In this document: positions 8,901 through 16,648 of the stretch, piece after piece
Layout: each line of letters opens with the position of its first letter
Numbering within the stretch: the stretch's first letter is position 1
Assembly: GCA_003819815.1 (NCBI GenBank)
Contig: RPQJ01000020.1
Span: 1 to 41,038 of the forward strand
Length of the DNA stretch: 41,038 bases
Origin: Lysobacterales bacterium
GTDB taxonomy: Bacteria > Pseudomonadota > Gammaproteobacteria > Steroidobacterales > Steroidobacteraceae
Direction: 5' to 3'
Made by a program: the position numbers and the translations under genes
Notes under the pieces: generated by a model
Seen by the model: the letters and a program-made list of their open reading frames with translations, nothing else
Told to the model about the DNA's origin: nothing
Databases searched by the model: none

Positions 8901-10069
8901 CGGAGTCCTCCGGCGGCAGCGAGCCGCGACAGTCGCTCGCCGGCCGCGTCGAGCGTCGCGTCGTTCTTGGCGAAGCAGAAGCGCACGAGCCGCTCCGACG
9001 GCGGGTCGGACGAGAATACGGAAACCGGAATGGTAGCCACGCCGGCCTCCCGCGTCAGCCAGCGCGCGAACTCCACGTCCGGCAGGTCGCTGACCGCCGA
9101 ATAGTCCGCCAGCTGGAAGTAGGTGCCCCGGGACGGCACGCACTGGAGCGGCGTCGCCGCAAGAAGCGCGAGGAACCGGTCCCGCTTGCGGGTGTAGAAG
9201 TCCGCGAGCGTGGCGGCATGACCGGGCTCCGCCGTCATGAAGTCGGCGAGTGCTGCCTGCATCGGCGCCACGACCGCGAACTGCACGAACTGATGCACCT
9301 TGCGGAACTCGGCCGTGAGGCCCGGCGGCGCCACGCAGTAGCCGACCTTCCAGCCCGTGCAGTGGTAGGTCTTGCCGAATGAGGACACGACGAAGCTGCG
9401 CGCCGCGAGTTCAGGGCGCGAGTGCAGGCTGGCGTGGAGTCGAGCGTCGAGCACGACGTGCTCGTAGACCTCGTCGGAGAGCACGAGGGCGGCGCTGGGC
9501 TCGAGCACTGCGGACAGGGCGTCGAGATCCGCACCGGTCCAGGCCGCGCCGGTGGGATTGTGCGGCGAATTGACGATCACGAGGCGCGTGTGAGACGTGA
9601 GCGCGTCCGCGACGCGCTGCCAGTCGACCGCGAACCCCGGCCGCGCGAGCGGGACCCGTATCGTGCGCCCGCCGGCCAGCTCGACCGCGGGCTCGTACGA
9701 GTCGTAGGCGGGCTCGAGCACGATCACGTCGTCGCCCGGCCTCACGACCGCGTGGATCGCCGCGAACAGGGCTTCGGTCGCGCCCGAAGTGACGGTGACC
9801 TCGCTCCCCGGCGACACGCGGCGACCATAGAGCGCCTGCACCTTCGCGGCGATCGCCTCGACGAGCGCCGGCGCGCCCGCCATCGGTGCGTACTGGTTGG
9901 CGCCGCGCCGCATGTGCTCCGTCACGAGCTCGACGAGCCGCGCCGGCGGGTCGAAGTCCGGGAACCCTTGCGACAGGTTGATCGCGCCGCACTCCTGCGC
10001 GAGGCGCGACATCACCGTGAAGATCGTGGTGCCGACTCGCGGCAGTTTCGATTCGGGAGGTGGCGACAT
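8897..10069 (-). CDS. ybdL: Methionine/glutamine-type PLP aminotransferase (YbdL-like, class I/II)
   Basis: KLPRVGTTIFTVMSRLAQECGAINLSQGFPDFDPPARLVELV; NSPHNPTGAAW; SFGKTYHCTGWKVGYC; start chosen at ATG 10069; 4-nt overlap with yafV-like gene. Confidence 0.87.
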   Translation of the reverse strand: MSPPPESKLPRVGTTIFTVMSRLAQECGAINLSQGFPDFDPPARLVELVTEHMRRGANQYAPMAGAPALVEAIAAKVQALYGRRVSPGSEVTVTSGATEALFAAIHAVVRPGDDVIVLEPAYDSYEPAVELAGGRTIRVPLARPGFAVDWQRVADALTSHTRLVIVNSPHNPTGAAWTGADLDALSAVLEPSAALVLSDEVYEHVVLDARLHASLHSRPELAARSFVVSSFGKTYHCTGWKVGYCVAPPGLTAEFRKVHQFVQFAVVAPMQAALADFMTAEPGHAATLADFYTRKRDRFLALLAATPLQCVPSRGTYFQLADYSAVSDLPDVEFARWLTREAGVATIPVSVFSSDPPSERLVRFCFAKNDATLDAAGERLSRLAAAGGLR

Positions 10070-10076
10070 GCCGGCC

Positions 10077-10201
10077 GCAGCTCCCTTCACGAGGAGAGAG
10101 ACTTCGGCAGACACGCCGTGAACCCTTCCCTGGGGGCTCGCACGCCGCATCCCTGCGGCGTGACGGTCTGCCGAAGTCTCTCTCCTCCTGAAGGGCGCCG
10201 C
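10077..10201. repeat. Palindromic element A: ~36-nt imperfect inverted repeat (inner 22 bp perfect) flanking a 53-nt core
   Basis: gaggagagagacttcggcagac (10091-10112) is the exact reverse complement of 10166-10187; core 10113-10165 contains hairpin cacgccgca-tccc-tgcggcgtg. Confidence 0.95.
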
Positions 10202-10254
10202 TCCATCGGTTGCACGCCAAGCGCTCCCGCATCGATAAAGCCGGGACCACTGCA

Positions 10255-10377
10255 GGCCGGGGCTGCGGGAGGGAGAGGGTCCGCGAGACCGTCACGCCGC
10301 AGGGACGCGGCGTGCGAGCCCCCAGGGAAGGGTTCACGGCGTGTCTCGCGGACCCTCTCCCTCTCGCAGCCCCGGCC
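10255..10377. repeat. Palindromic element B: 35-bp inverted repeat (one mismatch) flanking a 53-nt core that is the reverse complement of element A's core
   Basis: Arms 10255-10289 / 10343-10377; core 10290-10342 differs from the reverse complement of 10113-10165 at one position. Confidence 0.95.
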
Positions 10378-10382
10378 GGTCA

Positions 10383-11144
10383 TCAGCCACGCTTCGGGGT
10401 CGACGCGGCGACGGCCGCCATCGCGGCGCCGATCAGGCCGGCATCGTTGCCGAATTCGGCGCGCACGATCTCGGCGCGGCTCTCGAGCAGCGGCCCGAAG
10501 TGCGCCCAGTTCTCGGTGACCCCGCCACCGATGATGAACACGTCGGGCCAGAGGAGCGCGTGGTACGCGGCGAGCACCTCGTTCACGGCGGCCGCCCAGG
10601 CCGGCCAGCCGAGCCCCTGGTCGACGCGCACCTTGGCTGATGCGCGGTGCTCCGCCTCCTGGCCGCGGACCTCGAGGTGGCCGAGCTCGGTATTCGGCAC
10701 CAGCCTGCCGTCGACGAAGATCGCCGTGCCGATGCCCGTGCCGAGCGTGAGCACCATCACCGTGCCGTCGCGGCCACGGCCGGCGCCGAGCGTCATCTCT
10801 GCGACCCCGGCGGCATCCGCATCGTTCAGGAACGCAACGGGGCGCCGCAGGCGCTCCTCGAGCAGCGCCTGGGCATTGGTGCCGATCCAGCGCCGGTCGA
10901 CGTTCGCCGCGGTCCAAGCGACGCCACGCTTCGCGACTGCGGGGAAAGCGAGCCCGACGGGCCCGTCCGAGGGCAGCTCGCGCGCGATGGCAGCCAGGAG
11001 GTCGATCACCGCGACGGGCGCTGCGTCCGCCGGGGTCGGTCGCTTCACGACCTCGCCCAGAACGCGGCCCGCGGTCGCGTCGACCCGTCCGGCCTTGACG
11101 AAGGACCCGCCGACGTCGAAAGCAAGGATCGGCGCTGCGGCCAC
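10383..11144 (-). CDS. ppgK: Polyphosphate glucokinase (ROK family)
   Basis: ILAFDVGGSFVKAGRVD; TAANVDRRWIGTNAQALLEERLRRPVAFLNDADAAGVAEMTLGAGRGRDGTVMVLTLGTGIGTAIFVDGRLVPNTELGHLEVRGQEAEHRAS - PpgK pattern. Confidence 0.88.
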   Translation of the reverse strand: MAAAPILAFDVGGSFVKAGRVDATAGRVLGEVVKRPTPADAAPVAVIDLLAAIARELPSDGPVGLAFPAVAKRGVAWTAANVDRRWIGTNAQALLEERLRRPVAFLNDADAAGVAEMTLGAGRGRDGTVMVLTLGTGIGTAIFVDGRLVPNTELGHLEVRGQEAEHRASAKVRVDQGLGWPAWAAAVNEVLAAYHALLWPDVFIIGGGVTENWAHFGPLLESRAEIVRAEFGNDAGLIGAAMAAVAASTPKRG

Positions 11145-11147
11145 GGG

Positions 11148-12014
11148 TCAGGTCCTCTTCATGCTCTCGATCATCTGCTGGTTCGCGGCGAGCGCCATCT
11201 GCGCATCGCGGTCGCGGGCCTTCTGCTGCCGCGACATGGCGACGCCTGCGATGACGACGCCGACCGCGACGATCGCGATCAGGATCGTGGCGAGCGCGTT
11301 GATGTCCGGGCTCACGCCGAGGCGTACCTTCGAGAAGACGACCATCGGCAGCGTCGTCGAGCCCGGGCCCGCCACGAAACTCGAGATCACGAGGTCGTCG
11401 AGCGAGAGCGTGAACGCGAGCAGCCAGCCCGAAAGCAGCGCCGGCGCGATGATCGGCAGCGTGACGAGGAAGAACACCTTCGCGGGCCGCGCGCCGAGGT
11501 CCTGCGCCGCCTCCTCGAGCGACTCGTCGATCTGCGCGAGCCTCGACTGCACGACGACCGTGACGAACGCCATCGTGAAGGTGATGTGCGCGAGCACGAT
11601 CGTCGTCATGCCGCGGCCCGCGGGCCAGCCAATCAGCTGCTCCATCGTGACGAAGAGCAGCAGCAGCGAGAGGCCCGTGATCACCTCGGGCATCACGAGC
11701 GGCGCCGTGGTGAGGCCCGAGAGCAGCGTCCGGCCCCGGAACGGGCCGAACCGCGCGAGCACCATGCCCGCGAGCGTGCCGAGCGCGACCGCGATGGTCG
11801 CCGACAGGGCCGCCACCTTGAGGCTGAGCCACGCCGCGCCGAGGATCTGCTCGTTCTGCATGAGCGCCGCGTACCACTTCGTCGAGAAGCCCCCCCAGAC
11901 CGTGACGAGGCGCGACTCGTTGAAGGAGTACACGACGAGCGAGACGATCGGGACGTACAGGAACAGGAATCCCAGCACCAGGACGCCGATCCGGAACCAC
12001 GAGCGTTCGTTCAT
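11148..12014 (-). CDS. potI: Spermidine/putrescine ABC transporter permease
   Basis: MNERSWFRIGVLVLGFLFLYVPIVSLVVYSFNESRLVTVWGGFSTKWYAALMQN; EEAAQDLGARPAKVFFLVTLPIIAPALLSG permease EAA motif. Confidence 0.93.
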   Translation of the reverse strand: MNERSWFRIGVLVLGFLFLYVPIVSLVVYSFNESRLVTVWGGFSTKWYAALMQNEQILGAAWLSLKVAALSATIAVALGTLAGMVLARFGPFRGRTLLSGLTTAPLVMPEVITGLSLLLLFVTMEQLIGWPAGRGMTTIVLAHITFTMAFVTVVVQSRLAQIDESLEEAAQDLGARPAKVFFLVTLPIIAPALLSGWLLAFTLSLDDLVISSFVAGPGSTTLPMVVFSKVRLGVSPDINALATILIAIVAVGVVIAGVAMSRQQKARDRDAQMALAANQQMIESMKRT

Positions 12015-12931
12015 CACCGGTGCAGCCCTCCGCCCGACTCCGCGTCCTGGGCGCGCTGGTAGTACATGATCGGGATCACGAGGAACAGCAGCAGCGCGAT
12101 GGCGACCGCGCTCGCCACCGGCCAGTCGCGGTTGTTGAAGAACTCGGTCCAGAGCACCTTGCCGATCATGAGCATGCCCGGATCGCCGAGCAGCGTCGGG
12201 ATCACGAACTCGCCGACGGCCGGAATGAAGACGAGCAGGCAGCCCGCGATGATGCCCGGCACCGACAGCGGCAGCGTGACCTTGAGGAACGACTCCCAGG
12301 GACGCGAGCCCAGGTCGGCGGCCGCCTCGAGCAGCGTCAGGTCCAACTTCTCGAGGTTGGCGTAGAGGGGCAGGATCATGAACGGCAGGTACGAATAGAC
12401 GATGCCGACGTAGACCGCGAAGTCGGTCTGCAGCATCCGTATGGGCTCGTCGATGATGCCGAGCGACATCAGCGCGTTGTTGAGGAGCCCGTTGTTCTTC
12501 AGGATGCCGATCCACGCGTAGACGCGCAGCAGGAACGACGTCCAGAACGGCAGCACGACGAGCAGCAGCAGCACGTTGCGGGTCGAGGGCCGGGTGCGCG
12601 CGATGGCGTAGGCCATCGGGTAGCCGATCAGGAGGCAGATCAGCGTCGAGACGCCCGCGACGAAGATCGAGTTCAGGTACGCCTTCCAGTACAGGTTGTC
12701 CTCGACCAGGAACGCGTAGTTCGCGAAGTTGAGCTGCACCTGCAGCACCTTCTCGTCGATCCACGCGAAGAGCGGCTGGTACGGCGGCATCGAGATCTGC
12801 GCGTCGGAGAACGAGATCTTGAGCACGATCACGAACGGGATCAGGAAGAACAGCAGCAGCCAGAAGTACGGCACGGCCGTCACCAGCGTCCGGCCGGTGA
12901 TGCCCACCCTCTTGAGCGCGCGGGCGATCAT
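12014..12931 (-). CDS. potH: Spermidine/putrescine ABC transporter permease
   Basis: VPYFWLLLFFLIPFVIVLKISFSDAQISMPPYQPL; EAAADLGSRPWESFLKVTLPLSVPGIIAG; start ATG 12931 overlaps potG stop. Confidence 0.93.
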   Translation of the reverse strand: MIARALKRVGITGRTLVTAVPYFWLLLFFLIPFVIVLKISFSDAQISMPPYQPLFAWIDEKVLQVQLNFANYAFLVEDNLYWKAYLNSIFVAGVSTLICLLIGYPMAYAIARTRPSTRNVLLLLVVLPFWTSFLLRVYAWIGILKNNGLLNNALMSLGIIDEPIRMLQTDFAVYVGIVYSYLPFMILPLYANLEKLDLTLLEAAADLGSRPWESFLKVTLPLSVPGIIAGCLLVFIPAVGEFVIPTLLGDPGMLMIGKVLWTEFFNNRDWPVASAVAIALLLFLVIPIMYYQRAQDAESGGGLHR

Positions 12932-14073
12932 TTCGTGACCACCACCGGGCTCGTGGGATCCCAGCTCAGGTACACCCGCTCGTCCCACGTTATGCGCTCG
13001 TCGGCATGACGCGCGGCGTTCGGCTGCGTGACCCGCACGACCTTGCCGGACGCGAGGCGCAGCAGGTAGATCGACAGGTCGCCCATGTAGGCGATGTCCT
13101 GCACCGTCGCTGCCGTCCAGTTGTCCGGCCCGGCAGGCTGCTCGCGCGACATCTGCATCTTCTCCGGACGGATCGCCGCCCAGACCGTGGCTCCCGGGGC
13201 CGAGCTCACGCCGTGGTCGACGTAGATCGGCTGCTCGAGGTCGTCACTGCCGATGCGCACGTACGACGGCTCGTCCTCGGTCAGGCGTCCCTCGAACATG
13301 TTGACCGAGCCGATGAACTCGGCGACGAAGCGCGAGCTCGGGTACTCGTAGATCTCGGTGGGCGTGCCGACCTGCACGATCTCGCCGTGGTTCATGAGGC
13401 CGATGCGCGTCGAGAGCGTCATCGCCTCCTCCTGGTCGTGCGTCACGACGATGAACGTGACTCCCAGCGTTTCCTGGATGTTGATGAGCTCGAACTGCGT
13501 GTGCTCGCGGAGCTTCTTGTCGAGCGCGGCGAGCGGCTCGTCGAGCAGCAGCAGCTTCGGCTTCTTCACGAGCGCGCGCGCGAGCGCGACCCGCTGCCGC
13601 TGGCCGCCCGAGAGCTGGTGCGGCTTGCGCTTCGCGAACTGGCCGAGCTTGACCATGTCCAGCATCTCGCCGACCCGCTTGGTGATCTCCGCCTTCGCGA
13701 CCCTGTCCTGCTTGAGCCCGAACGCGACGTTCTGCTCGACGGTCATGTGCGGGAAGATCGCGTACGACTGGAACATCATGTTCACGGGCCGCTCGTACGG
13801 CGGCATCGCCGTCACGTCGACCCCGTCGATGAAGATCCGGCCCTGCGTCGGCCGCTCGAAGCCCGCGAGCATCCGGAGCAGCGTCGTCTTGCCGCAGCCC
13901 GAGGCGCCGAGCAGGCAGAAGATCTCCTTCTTGTAGATGTCGAGCGTCACGTCGTCGACGGCGACGAAGTCGCCGAACTTCTTCGTGACGCGCTCGATGC
14001 GGACGTACGGCTGCGCGTCCGGGTCCTTCCACGGCTCGAACCGGACCTGGTTATCGCGGGGGGAGGTGGCCAT
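12928..14073 (-). CDS. potG: Spermidine/putrescine ABC transporter ATP-binding protein
   Basis: Walker A GASGCGKTT, signature LSGGQRQRVALARAL, Walker B LLLLDEPLAALD, H-loop VTHDQEEAMTLS, C-terminal TOBE-like region. Confidence 0.95.
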   Translation of the reverse strand: MATSPRDNQVRFEPWKDPDAQPYVRIERVTKKFGDFVAVDDVTLDIYKKEIFCLLGASGCGKTTLLRMLAGFERPTQGRIFIDGVDVTAMPPYERPVNMMFQSYAIFPHMTVEQNVAFGLKQDRVAKAEITKRVGEMLDMVKLGQFAKRKPHQLSGGQRQRVALARALVKKPKLLLLDEPLAALDKKLREHTQFELINIQETLGVTFIVVTHDQEEAMTLSTRIGLMNHGEIVQVGTPTEIYEYPSSRFVAEFIGSVNMFEGRLTEDEPSYVRIGSDDLEQPIYVDHGVSSAPGATVWAAIRPEKMQMSREQPAGPDNWTAATVQDIAYMGDLSIYLLRLASGKVVRVTQPNAARHADERITWDERVYLSWDPTSPVVVTK

Positions 14074-14081
14074 GGGGTCGC

Positions 14082-15230
14082 TCAGTTGCCGGTGGTGAAG
14101 CGGGTCCAGGCGCGGTTCAGGGACCGCGTGAACTCCGCCGATTTGGCGAGGTTCGGCTGCAGCCGCTCCTTCACCTCGGGGGTCGGGTAGATGCCCGTGT
14201 CGCTGCGCAGCTCCTCGTTCACCTGGTCGAGCGCGGCGGCATTCGCGGTCGCGTAGTTCACGAAGTTCGAGTTTGCCGCGGCGACGTCGGGTCGCAGCAG
14301 GTAGTCGATGAACTTGTGCGCGTTGCCGGGATGCTTCGCGTCGGCGGGGATCGCGAGCGTGTCGAACCACATGAGCGCGCCCTCCTCCGGTATCGAGTAG
14401 CGGACGTCGACGGCCTTGCCCGCCTCGGCGGCGCGATCGCGCGCCTGCAGCATGTCGCCACTGTAGCCCACCGCGATGCAGATCTCGCCGTTCGCGAGAT
14501 CCTCGATGTACTGCGAGCTGTGGATCGACCGGATGTAGGGACGGACGGCGAGCAGCGCCGCGGATGCGGCCTCGAGATCCGCCTCGGACTGGCTGTTCGG
14601 GTCCTTGCCGAGCCAGAGCAGCATGGTCGCGACCATGTCCGTCGGGTCGTCCAGGAACGACACGCCGCAGTCCTTGAACTTCGAAACGACCGCGGGATCG
14701 AACACGAGCCGCCACGAGTCGACCGGCGCGTCCGGCATGATCGACTTCACCTTCGCCGCGTCGTAGCCGATGCCCGTCGTTCCCCACATATAGATGACGG
14801 AGTGCTCGTTGCCGGGGTCGTGCGCCGCGACCCGCCCGGCGAGCGACGGATCGAGGTTCTTCAGGTTCGGCAGCTGCGCCGGGTCGAGCTTGCGGAACAC
14901 GCCGGCCTGGATCTGGCGCTCGAGGAAATAAGCGCTGGGGACCACGACGTCGTAGCCCGAATTGCCGGTGAGGAGCTTCGTCTCGAGCACCTCGTTCGAA
15001 TCGAAGACGTCGTAGCGGACCTGGATGCCGGTTTCCTTCGTGAACGCCTCGATGACGGCCGGGTCGACGTAGTCCGACCAGTTGTAGACGTTGAGGACCT
15101 TCTCCTCGGCGACCGGCCCTGCGTCGGCCGTCGTCGACCCGGAGCCGGTTTCGCCGGACTTCCCCCCGCATCCCGCGAGCGCGAGCGCGCACAGCAGCGG
15201 GAACGCAGCCGCACCGATGACCTGTCTCAT
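14082..15230 (-). CDS. potF: Polyamine ABC transporter substrate-binding lipoprotein (PotF-like, paralog 1)
   Basis: Lipobox LALAGCGGK; VLNVYNWSDYVDPAVIEAFTKETGIQVRYDVFDSNEVLETKLL; AHDPGNEHSVIYMWGTTGIGYD. Confidence 0.92.
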   Translation of the reverse strand: MRQVIGAAAFPLLCALALAGCGGKSGETGSGSTTADAGPVAEEKVLNVYNWSDYVDPAVIEAFTKETGIQVRYDVFDSNEVLETKLLTGNSGYDVVVPSAYFLERQIQAGVFRKLDPAQLPNLKNLDPSLAGRVAAHDPGNEHSVIYMWGTTGIGYDAAKVKSIMPDAPVDSWRLVFDPAVVSKFKDCGVSFLDDPTDMVATMLLWLGKDPNSQSEADLEAASAALLAVRPYIRSIHSSQYIEDLANGEICIAVGYSGDMLQARDRAAEAGKAVDVRYSIPEEGALMWFDTLAIPADAKHPGNAHKFIDYLLRPDVAAANSNFVNYATANAAALDQVNEELRSDTGIYPTPEVKERLQPNLAKSAEFTRSLNRAWTRFTTGN

Positions 15231-15327
15231 TCTGGACTCCCTTGGATCGCCCGGCCGCGGTCCGCCGCGATGCGGCGGTCGCGCTCGTGTTTATAGCTCA
15301 GCGACTATGCAATGTGTAGGCTGCCCC

Positions 15328-15366
15328 AAAAAAACAGGGGCGGCTGAACGAGTCCAGCCGCCCCTG
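15328..15366 (-). terminator. Rho-independent terminator downstream of potF paralog 2
   Basis: Perfect 12-bp stem caggggcggctg (15335-15346) / cagccgcccctg (15355-15366), 8-nt loop, followed on the minus strand by seven T (15334-15328). Confidence 0.9.
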
Positions 15367-15387
15367 CCCTGCACATCGTGCCTGCGC

Positions 15388-16551
15388 TTACTGGCCCGTC
15401 GTGAAGCGGGTCCAGGTGCGGTTGAGCTGCCGCGTGAACTCCTCGCCCTCGGCGAGGTCCGGGAACAGCTTGGCCTTGATCTCGGCCGGCGGGTAGACAC
15501 CCGGGTCGTTGCGCACGGACTCGTCGACGAGCGCCACGGCAGCCGCGTTGCCGGTCGCGAAATTGACGAAGTTCGAGTTCTTCGCCGCGACCTCGGGCCG
15601 CATCATGAAGTTGATGAACTCGTGCGCGTTGCCCGGGTGCGGGGCGTCGGCCGGCACCGCGTACATGTCGAACCACATGATCGTGCCTTCCTTCGGCACG
15701 TTGTACCTGATCACGACGCCCTGCCCGGCCTCTTCGGCGCGATCACGGGCCTGCAGCACGTCGCCGCTCCAGCCCACGGCGATGCAGATCTCGCCGTTCG
15801 CGAGCGCGTCGATGTAGTTCGAGCTGTGGATCATGCGGATGTACGGACGCACGGACACGAGCACGTCCTCGGCGAGCTTCAGGTCCTCGGCGCTCTGGCT
15901 GTTCGGGTCCTTGCCCTTCCAGGTGAGCACCGCGGCCAGGATCTCGCTCGGCGCGTCGAGCACCGAGATGCCGCAGTCCTTGAACTTGGCGGCGTGCTTC
16001 GGATCGAACACGAGGCTCCAGCTGTCGACCGGCGCGTTCGGGTCGATCGCCATCACCTTGGCCTCGTTGAAGCCGATGCCGGTGGTGCCCCACATGTGGT
16101 TCACCGAGTGCTCGTTGCCCGGGTCGTGCAGCGCGACGCGCTCGAGGATCTCGGTGTCGAGATTGCTCCAGTTCGTGAGCTTGCTGCGGTCGAGCTTCTG
16201 GAACACGCCCGCCTTGATCTGGCGCTCGAGGAACGAGGCCGACGGCACCACGACGTCGTAGCCCGTCTTGCCGGCGAGCAGCTTGGTCTCGAGCACCTCG
16301 TTCGAGTCGAACACGTCGTAGTTGACCTTGATGCCGGTCTCGGCAGTGAACTGCTCGAGCACGGCCGGGTCGACGTAGTCCGACCAGTTGTAGACGTTGA
16401 CGACCTTCTCCTCGGCGGGCGCGGCCGCGGCCGGGGCGGCGTCCGTTGCGCCGGCCGCGGCCGGGGCTGCGTCCTCGGACTTCTTGCCGCAGCCGACGAG
16501 CGTGGCCGCGATCGCCAGGCTCGCGAGCCCGGTGCGGATGCTGATGTTCAT
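15388..16551 (-). CDS. potF: Polyamine ABC transporter substrate-binding lipoprotein (PotF-like, paralog 2)
   Basis: Start ATG 16551; lipobox ATLVGCGKK; VVNVYNWSDYVDPAVLEQFTAETGIKVNYDVFDSNEVLETKLL; strongly similar to 14082..15230. Confidence 0.92.
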   Translation of the reverse strand: MNISIRTGLASLAIAATLVGCGKKSEDAAPAAAGATDAAPAAAAPAEEKVVNVYNWSDYVDPAVLEQFTAETGIKVNYDVFDSNEVLETKLLAGKTGYDVVVPSASFLERQIKAGVFQKLDRSKLTNWSNLDTEILERVALHDPGNEHSVNHMWGTTGIGFNEAKVMAIDPNAPVDSWSLVFDPKHAAKFKDCGISVLDAPSEILAAVLTWKGKDPNSQSAEDLKLAEDVLVSVRPYIRMIHSSNYIDALANGEICIAVGWSGDVLQARDRAEEAGQGVVIRYNVPKEGTIMWFDMYAVPADAPHPGNAHEFINFMMRPEVAAKNSNFVNFATGNAAAVALVDESVRNDPGVYPPAEIKAKLFPDLAEGEEFTRQLNRTWTRFTTGQ

Positions 16552-16648
16552 CTGGAATAAACCCCCTGTGGGCGTGAGAGATTGACTCAACTTATAGCCG
16601 AAGCGCATGCGTGCCGCCAACCGGGGCCGCGCACGGCGCTCCCCGGGG

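Noticed and set aside
9411-10519. ORFs across the palindromic elements (9411..10337 -, 9422..10519 +) with repeated peptide NPSLGARTPxPCGVTV
   Set aside because: The repeated peptide is just the translation of the shared 53-nt core in both elements; no coding signature and it overlaps ybdL.
10087-12000. 637-aa minus-strand ORF over ppgK and potI
   Set aside because: Out-of-frame Arg/Gly/Ala-rich translation over two well-supported genes.
16421-16475. Short direct repeats (ccgcggccggggc.gcgtcc) near the start of potF paralog 2
   Set aside because: Encodes the Ala/Pro linker AAPAAAGATDAAPAAAAPAEE after the lipobox; ordinary lipoprotein linker slippage rather than a repeat element.
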